Positions 32,266-36,486 of a DNA stretch of 36,486 nt are shown piece after piece. Source of the DNA: Clostridiaceae bacterium (GTDB taxonomy: Bacteria; Bacillota; Clostridia; Oscillospirales; Acutalibacteraceae). The notes beneath the pieces are model-generated. The model saw only the letters and a list, made by a program, of their open reading frames with translations. It was not told where the DNA came from and did no database searches. The DNA lies in NCBI GenBank assembly GCA_016292455.1, contig JAEDIL010000007.1:1-36486 (forward strand), in the 5' to 3' direction. The position numbers and the translations under genes were made by a program. Every line of letters starts with the position of its first letter. Positions within the stretch are counted from its first letter, which is position 1.

Positions 32266-35200
32266 ATGAAGAAGGTTTTTAAGAGTTTTCTTGTTGCTCT
32301 TTTTGTTGTTTGTGCCGCTGTCTGCATTACTTTTTCTTCCTCTGCTCAGAGTGCTGAGGGCGGAAAGTGGATCAGCGCATGGGGAACTTCCCCGACCAAA
32401 ATCGGAATAAAGGGATATGAAAATATTACCGCCTTTGTCGGAAAAGTTATGACCAGATCGGTAATTGTGTCTTCGGCAAGCGGAACAAAGGTCAGAATCC
32501 GCCTTTCAAATTACTACGGAACGACTCCGCTGACCATCAGCCGCGCCTCGGTTGCAAAGAGCACCGGCGGCTCTTCGATTGATGAAGAAACGGCGAAGCT
32601 CCTTTATTTTGACGGAAAAACCAAGGTTACCATTCCTGCCGGTGAAGAGGTTGTTTCCGACCCGGTTGATTTCAAGGTTGATGCGTTGGAAGAGCTTGCA
32701 GTCAGTCTTTTTGTTGACCGATTCAATGAGATTAAAACAATGGGTCTTTCCGGTTCAAGAACATATCTCGCGCTCGAATTGGACGGAAAAAATGTTGACG
32801 TACTCGGAGAAAACATGGGTATGAACAACATAATTGAAAATCCCGCAGTCCGTCAGATAATCAAGGCTGTTATCGGCCATGACCTTGACCTTCTTCTTTC
32901 ATACAGCTTTATCAAGGTCACACCCTGCCTTGCGACTGTTGACGTTTATTCCGACAAGGACGCATATTCCGTTGTGGTTGTAGGTGACTCAACCGTTTCA
33001 AATGAATTTCCGCAGTACCTTGCCGAGCAGATCAACAAGCAGACCGAGGGCGAAGTGACGAATGTCGGCGTTGTCGGAAAAGGCATCATCGGCAATCGTC
33101 TCGGCGGCGAAGGTCTCGGCTACGGCGCTTACATTTTCGGCGACTCCATGATTGACAGACTTGACCGTGACGTAATCAGCCAGACCGGAATTAAATATGC
33201 CATTGTCAAGATTGGCGCGAACGATATTATGCATCCGGTCTGCAAAGATATTCAGCAGCAGTATCCCGGAATTACTCAGCCGACTGCTGAGGAGCTTATC
33301 GCGGACTTCAAAAAAGCATTCAACAAGCTTCACGATGAAGACATCAAGGTCATTGCTATCGGAATAACTCAATGGAAAGGCAATGACCGCGACTATCTCG
33401 GAACCGGCGCAAAATATGTACGCACCGACGAAGAATTCAAGCATGACTGGCAGATTGCGCTTGACGTCAACGAATGGCTTGAAACCACAGCCTCCATGGA
33501 GGGCTACCATGACGGCTACATCAGCTTCAACGAAGCTTCGGCAGACCCGAAGGATCCGGATGCCTTCCTGAAAGAATACACAATTGACGGCGCTCATCCG
33601 TCAGACAAGCTTCAGCATCTCTGGGCAGAGTGGTTCCCGCTCTCACTAATCGGAGTAACAAAGCACGTCGGTGCAGTCAGACTTGACCATGACCGTATAA
33701 TCCTGAATGTCGGTCAGAAGGAAACAGTCAAAGCCAGTGTTATTCCTGCGGACGCACCGGATAAGACCGTTATCTGGAAGTCAACCGATGAAAAGGTTGC
33801 TGTTGTTGATGACAACGGCAAAATTACCGCAGTCGGCAACGGAAAGTGCGAAATTATCTGCACCAGCGTTGACAGAAACAGAACTGCAAAGTGCATTGTA
33901 ATTGTCAATGTTCCCGTTACCGGAGTTCAAATGAGCGCCACAACGGCTGAGGTTTATACCACCAGAACAATCAAGCTTTCGGCAACCGTCAGCCCTGCTG
34001 ATGCTTCAAACAAGAATCTCACATGGACGTCCTCCGACAAGAGAATTGCAACTGTCAGCTCAAAGGGTGTTGTCACCGGCGTTGGCTCGGGACAGGCGAC
34101 GATCATCTGCAAGACGGTTGACGGAGGATACAGCGCAGGCTGCGTTGTTACCGTCAAACCGAAAGTTGAGGTTGAAAACATTGTTCTGAGCACAACAAAG
34201 AAGAATATCTGGGTTGCCGATACATTCGTTCTTTCTCCCTCAATTCTCCCTTCAAAAGCAACTTTCAAGGACGTCAAGTTCAAGTCGTCAAACACCAAGG
34301 TTGCTACGGTAACCTCTGAGGGCGTTGTCTACGGCGTTGCTCCGGGAACGGCAAACATCATTGTAACCTCGGTTGACAACAGCTTTGTCAGCCAGGTCTG
34401 CAAGGTTACTGTCCTCGTTAAAACAACGGCTGTAAAGCTTAACTATTCGTCAATGACCGTTTATATCGGAAGACAGAGAACTCTTGTTCCGACTGTTTTC
34501 CCGCTCAACGCAAGCAACAAGAACGTCAAGTGGAAATCCTCCGATTCCAAAGTTGCTTCCGTCAACAGCGACGGAACGGTAACCGGAAAGAAAGCCGGAA
34601 AGGTTGTTATCACCTGCACAACGGAAAGCGGAAGACGGACTGCCACCTGCACTGTAACGGTCAAAAAGTACATAAACACAAAGTCTGTTTCTCTCAACAA
34701 GCTGACTTGTTCGGTCTATGCCGGAAAGAAATATACTCTTGTTGCAACGGTTCTTCCGGAAAACGCAAGCAGCAAAAAGGTCAAATGGAAGTCCAGTAAC
34801 ACCAAGGTTGCAACAGTCGATTCAAAAGGCGTGGTAACCGGTGTGGCAAAGGGAACGGCGATCATTACCTGCACAACAAAGGACACAGGAAAGAAAACAA
34901 CCTGCGAGGTCAATGTCAAGAACGTTGTTCCGCGCGCCATTCACCTTGATAAGAAAACGCTTTCGCTTTATGTCGACAAAACTGCAAAGCTGAAATACAG
35001 CATTATTCCCTCGGATTCAACTGTCAAGAAAGTCACCTGGAAGTCCAGCAACACCAAGGTTGCAACTGTTGACTCAAAAGGCAATATTAAGGCAAAAGCT
35101 CCCGGAACTGCAACAATTTCCTGCACAACCGTCAGCGGAAGCAAGGTTGCAAAATGTAAGGTTACGGTTGTCGTTCCGAAAGTGAAGAGCATCTCTTTCA

Positions 35201-35685
35201 AGCAGAAGACCATTGAACTCGCTCTCAACAAAACCTATACGCTGAAACCCGTTATCAAGCCCTCGGGCGCAAAAAAGGCAAAGCTTAAATGGGATTCAAG
35301 CAATACGAAGGTTGCAAAGGTTGACTCAACCGGAAAAATCAAAGCGGTCGGGGAGGGCTCGGCAATTATCACCTGCACGCCGGCTGACGGCGGAAGCGGA
35401 ACGGGAAGCCTTGTTGTAATCAAGGTTAAAAAGAATCCGGTAATCGGCGTGAAGCTGAGCAAAAGCAATGTTCTGACGAGCGTCGGAAAAACGTTCAAAC
35501 TCAAAGCTTCGGTTCTTCCTGCGGACGCTTCAATCAAAACCGTCAGATGGACAACGTCAAACAAAAAGGTTGCAACTGTTGACAGCAACGGTAACGTCAA
35601 GGCTGTCGGAAAGGGACTTTGCGAAATCAGAGTTATCACTACTGACGGAAACGCAATTGCAATCTGCACTGTCAGGGTTCTGTAA
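32266..35685 (+). CDS. Secreted SGNH/GDSL hydrolase with eight Big_2 domains
   Basis: A 1139-residue extracellular protein. A signal peptide (about 1-29, ending SSSAQSA) is followed by a jelly-roll-like N-terminal part (WISAWGTSP, VRIRLSNYYGTTPL) and an SGNH hydrolase domain to about residue 465. Its catalytic residues are visible: S242 in VGDST, N319 in GANDIM and D441/H444 in DGAHP. The remaining 670 residues are eight Big_2 (Ig-like) repeats of about 84 residues, each with a WKSSNTKVATVD-like strand. Such enzymes usually deacetylate or de-esterify polysaccharides; the substrate here is unknown. No sortase motif, SLH domain or C-terminal membrane helix is visible, so attachment would rest on the Big_2 array. 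AAAAGGAG precedes ATG 32266. Confidence 0.9.
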   Translation: MKKVFKSFLVALFVVCAAVCITFSSSAQSAEGGKWISAWGTSPTKIGIKGYENITAFVGKVMTRSVIVSSASGTKVRIRLSNYYGTTPLTISRASVAKSTGGSSIDEETAKLLYFDGKTKVTIPAGEEVVSDPVDFKVDALEELAVSLFVDRFNEIKTMGLSGSRTYLALELDGKNVDVLGENMGMNNIIENPAVRQIIKAVIGHDLDLLLSYSFIKVTPCLATVDVYSDKDAYSVVVVGDSTVSNEFPQYLAEQINKQTEGEVTNVGVVGKGIIGNRLGGEGLGYGAYIFGDSMIDRLDRDVISQTGIKYAIVKIGANDIMHPVCKDIQQQYPGITQPTAEELIADFKKAFNKLHDEDIKVIAIGITQWKGNDRDYLGTGAKYVRTDEEFKHDWQIALDVNEWLETTASMEGYHDGYISFNEASADPKDPDAFLKEYTIDGAHPSDKLQHLWAEWFPLSLIGVTKHVGAVRLDHDRIILNVGQKETVKASVIPADAPDKTVIWKSTDEKVAVVDDNGKITAVGNGKCEIICTSVDRNRTAKCIVIVNVPVTGVQMSATTAEVYTTRTIKLSATVSPADASNKNLTWTSSDKRIATVSSKGVVTGVGSGQATIICKTVDGGYSAGCVVTVKPKVEVENIVLSTTKKNIWVADTFVLSPSILPSKATFKDVKFKSSNTKVATVTSEGVVYGVAPGTANIIVTSVDNSFVSQVCKVTVLVKTTAVKLNYSSMTVYIGRQRTLVPTVFPLNASNKNVKWKSSDSKVASVNSDGTVTGKKAGKVVITCTTESGRRTATCTVTVKKYINTKSVSLNKLTCSVYAGKKYTLVATVLPENASSKKVKWKSSNTKVATVDSKGVVTGVAKGTAIITCTTKDTGKKTTCEVNVKNVVPRAIHLDKKTLSLYVDKTAKLKYSIIPSDSTVKKVTWKSSNTKVATVDSKGNIKAKAPGTATISCTTVSGSKVAKCKVTVVVPKVKSISFKQKTIELALNKTYTLKPVIKPSGAKKAKLKWDSSNTKVAKVDSTGKIKAVGEGSAIITCTPADGGSGTGSLVVIKVKKNPVIGVKLSKSNVLTSVGKTFKLKASVLPADASIKTVRWTTSNKKVATVDSNGNVKAVGKGLCEIRVITTDGNAIAICTVRVL
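33670..35685 (+). repeat. Array of eight Big_2-coding repeats (about 252 bases each)
   Basis: Each unit carries a variant of (V/L)xWKSSxxKVATVD, followed by G-x-(V/I)-x-(A/G)-x-x-x-G and a C-x-V-x-V strand. Units 5 and 6 are the most alike, sharing KSSNTKVATVDSKG and nearly the same bases in that segment. The third unit has F for the core W. Boundaries are approximate. Confidence 0.85.
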
Positions 35686-35716
35686 GCTCTGAGCATAATT
35701 AAAAGTTAAATAAGCG

Positions 35717-35753
35717 AGGCTGTTCCGGTTTGCTTCCGGAACAGCCTTGTTTT
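35717..35753 (+). terminator. Intrinsic terminator of the SGNH hydrolase gene
   Basis: A perfect 12-bp stem, AGGCTGTTCCGG (35717-35728) with CCGGAACAGCCT (35736-35747), loop TTTGCTT, then TGTTTTG. Its core is the same as that of the terminator at 4839-4868. It may also stop the convergent minus-strand gene, though that side has a poor U tract. Confidence 0.82.
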
Positions 35754-35815
35754 GTGCAATATCAAGTTTTTTTAATTTGCTTTTGTCTGCGCCTGATGTG
35801 CAGTTGCTTCTGACC

Positions 35816-36310
35816 TTATTCTTCCGGAGCTTCTTCCGGAGCTTCTTCCTCAGCTTCAACTTTAAGAATTTCGGTCTGATTCGTGAAGAACAAAAGCTCA
35901 TCAATGTTCTTGTCAAATACTTTTTTGCAGGAAGCTGACATGAGAGGCATCATTTTTGATTCAACAACAGTATTGATGCAGGCAAAATCAATGAGAATCT
36001 TTATCTGATTTTTAATGAAGTCATCGTCCTTGTCATCAAAAAAGGAATCGTCAACCTCACCGATTTTTACTCCGCTGAGCTCCATGTCTCTTTCATAAAG
36101 CGCACCGTTTTTTTCAAAGCATTTCTGCATGAGCTCTTTCATCTGCTCAATGTTTCCGCTTTTTAGCGCATTTTGAAGCGAGGTGGATTTAAGCTTGAAT
36201 TTGAACGAAGTCTTAGTTGCCTTGATGACGGAATTTGCGAGCCTTGTCAGCTGAGGGTTGATTGCCTCGGGAACGAACGGCTCATTGTCCTTGATGTAAA
36301 ACTTACTCAT
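35816..36310 (-). CDS. Hypothetical protein with acidic repeat tail
   Basis: A 164-residue soluble protein that I do not recognise. It starts MSKFYIKDNEPFVPEAINPQ, is mostly helical-looking with alternating charged residues, includes an acidic patch (DDSFFDDKDDDF) near residue 90, and ends EEAPEEAPEE. There is no signal peptide or membrane segment. GGAGGA lies just before ATG 36310 on the minus strand and a good promoter lies upstream, so it is a real expressed gene. The length and N-terminal half resemble small phage-tail or secretion-associated proteins only in a general way, which is not enough for a call. Confidence 0.75.
   Translation of the reverse strand: MSKFYIKDNEPFVPEAINPQLTRLANSVIKATKTSFKFKLKSTSLQNALKSGNIEQMKELMQKCFEKNGALYERDMELSGVKIGEVDDSFFDDKDDDFIKNQIKILIDFACINTVVESKMMPLMSASCKKVFDKNIDELLFFTNQTEILKVEAEEEAPEEAPEE
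35821..35856 (-). repeat. 12-base tandem repeat coding the EAPE tail
   Basis: CTTCCGGAGCTT occurs twice in tandem (35821-35844) and a third time with two changes (35845-35856). It encodes the EEAPEEAPEE end of the minus-strand hypothetical protein and could vary in copy number. Confidence 0.75.
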
Positions 36311-36345
36311 TTACTGGTCCTCCGGATATAAAATTTACGTCAGCT

Positions 36346-36374
36346 ATTCTATCACAATGTTCAGAAAAATTCAA
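36346..36374 (-). promoter_or_regulatory. Promoter of the minus-strand hypothetical gene
   Basis: On the minus strand TTGAAT (36369-36374), 17 bases, then TAGAAT (36346-36351) preceded by TGA, an extended -10 element. It lies about 36 bases upstream of ATG 36310. Confidence 0.7.
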
Positions 36375-36486
36375 TCGGTATTTCTTCTGTCTTTTTCCTT
36401 CAAACACAATAAAAAAGGGGCTGTCACATTTAGATGCAGAAACCGTTTTCTTCACCCCGAAGCTGTATATAGATACTGCGAGTGGG

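Noticed and set aside
33670..35685. CRISPR-like or noncoding tandem repeat array
   Set aside because: The repeats are in one reading frame, about 252 bases each, diverged at synonymous sites, and encode Big_2 domains.

Overview
The window reads as chromosome from a Gram-positive member of the Clostridia, most likely the Ruminococcaceae/Oscillospirales group. The reasons are an IspH-ribosomal protein S1 fusion, a dcw (division and cell wall) cluster with a PASTA-bearing class B PBP, a DAP-type MurE, an NPKTG cell-wall sorting signal, Thr/Pro-rich secreted proteins, Big_2 repeats, strong Shine-Dalgarno sequences and no outer-membrane genes. The genus cannot be fixed from sequence alone. I see no rRNA, tRNA, CRISPR array, prophage or complete insertion sequence.

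Layout. (1) 65-4868: an operon of an HI0933-type flavoprotein, cmk, a PlsC-type acyltransferase and the ispH-S1 fusion, with a clear promoter and terminator. (2) 4924-8845: a tRNA-dihydrouridine synthase on the minus strand, divergent from polA. (3) 8918-21228: the dcw cluster mraZ-rsmH-ftsL-PBP-murE-mraY-ftsW-murG-murA-ftsQ, mostly tightly spaced, then ftsZ behind its own promoter. murB, murC, murD, murF, ddl and ftsA are absent from the cluster. (4) 23014-25338: two cell-surface genes, a membrane-anchored protein that looks like DUF4474 and an acidic Gly/Asp/Ser-rich sortase substrate. (5) 25434-29881: a spermidine/putrescine-type ABC transporter operon, potABCD, behind a long leader that ends in a strong intrinsic terminator before potA. 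(6) 29880-36374: a minus-strand metallophosphoesterase, a D,D-carboxypeptidase-fold protein that has lost its catalytic motifs, a large secreted SGNH hydrolase with eight Big_2 domains, and a minus-strand hypothetical gene.

How the genes work together. Region 3 makes lipid-linked peptidoglycan precursor (MurA, MurE, MraY, MurG), polymerises and crosslinks it (FtsW and the PBP) and places it at the septum (FtsL, FtsQ, FtsZ). Region 1 mixes nucleotide, phospholipid, isoprenoid and translation functions. IspH feeds isoprenoid synthesis and so, indirectly, the lipid carrier used by MraY. Region 5 imports polyamines or a similar cation.

The most interesting items are the attenuator-like leader of the pot operon, whose aptamer class I do not recognise; the D,D-carboxypeptidase homologue with all three active-site motifs altered; a PotD with an extra C-terminal membrane helix; a strong in-frame ribosome binding site at the IspH/S1 junction; and a perfect palindrome directly upstream of the promoter of the sortase-substrate gene.
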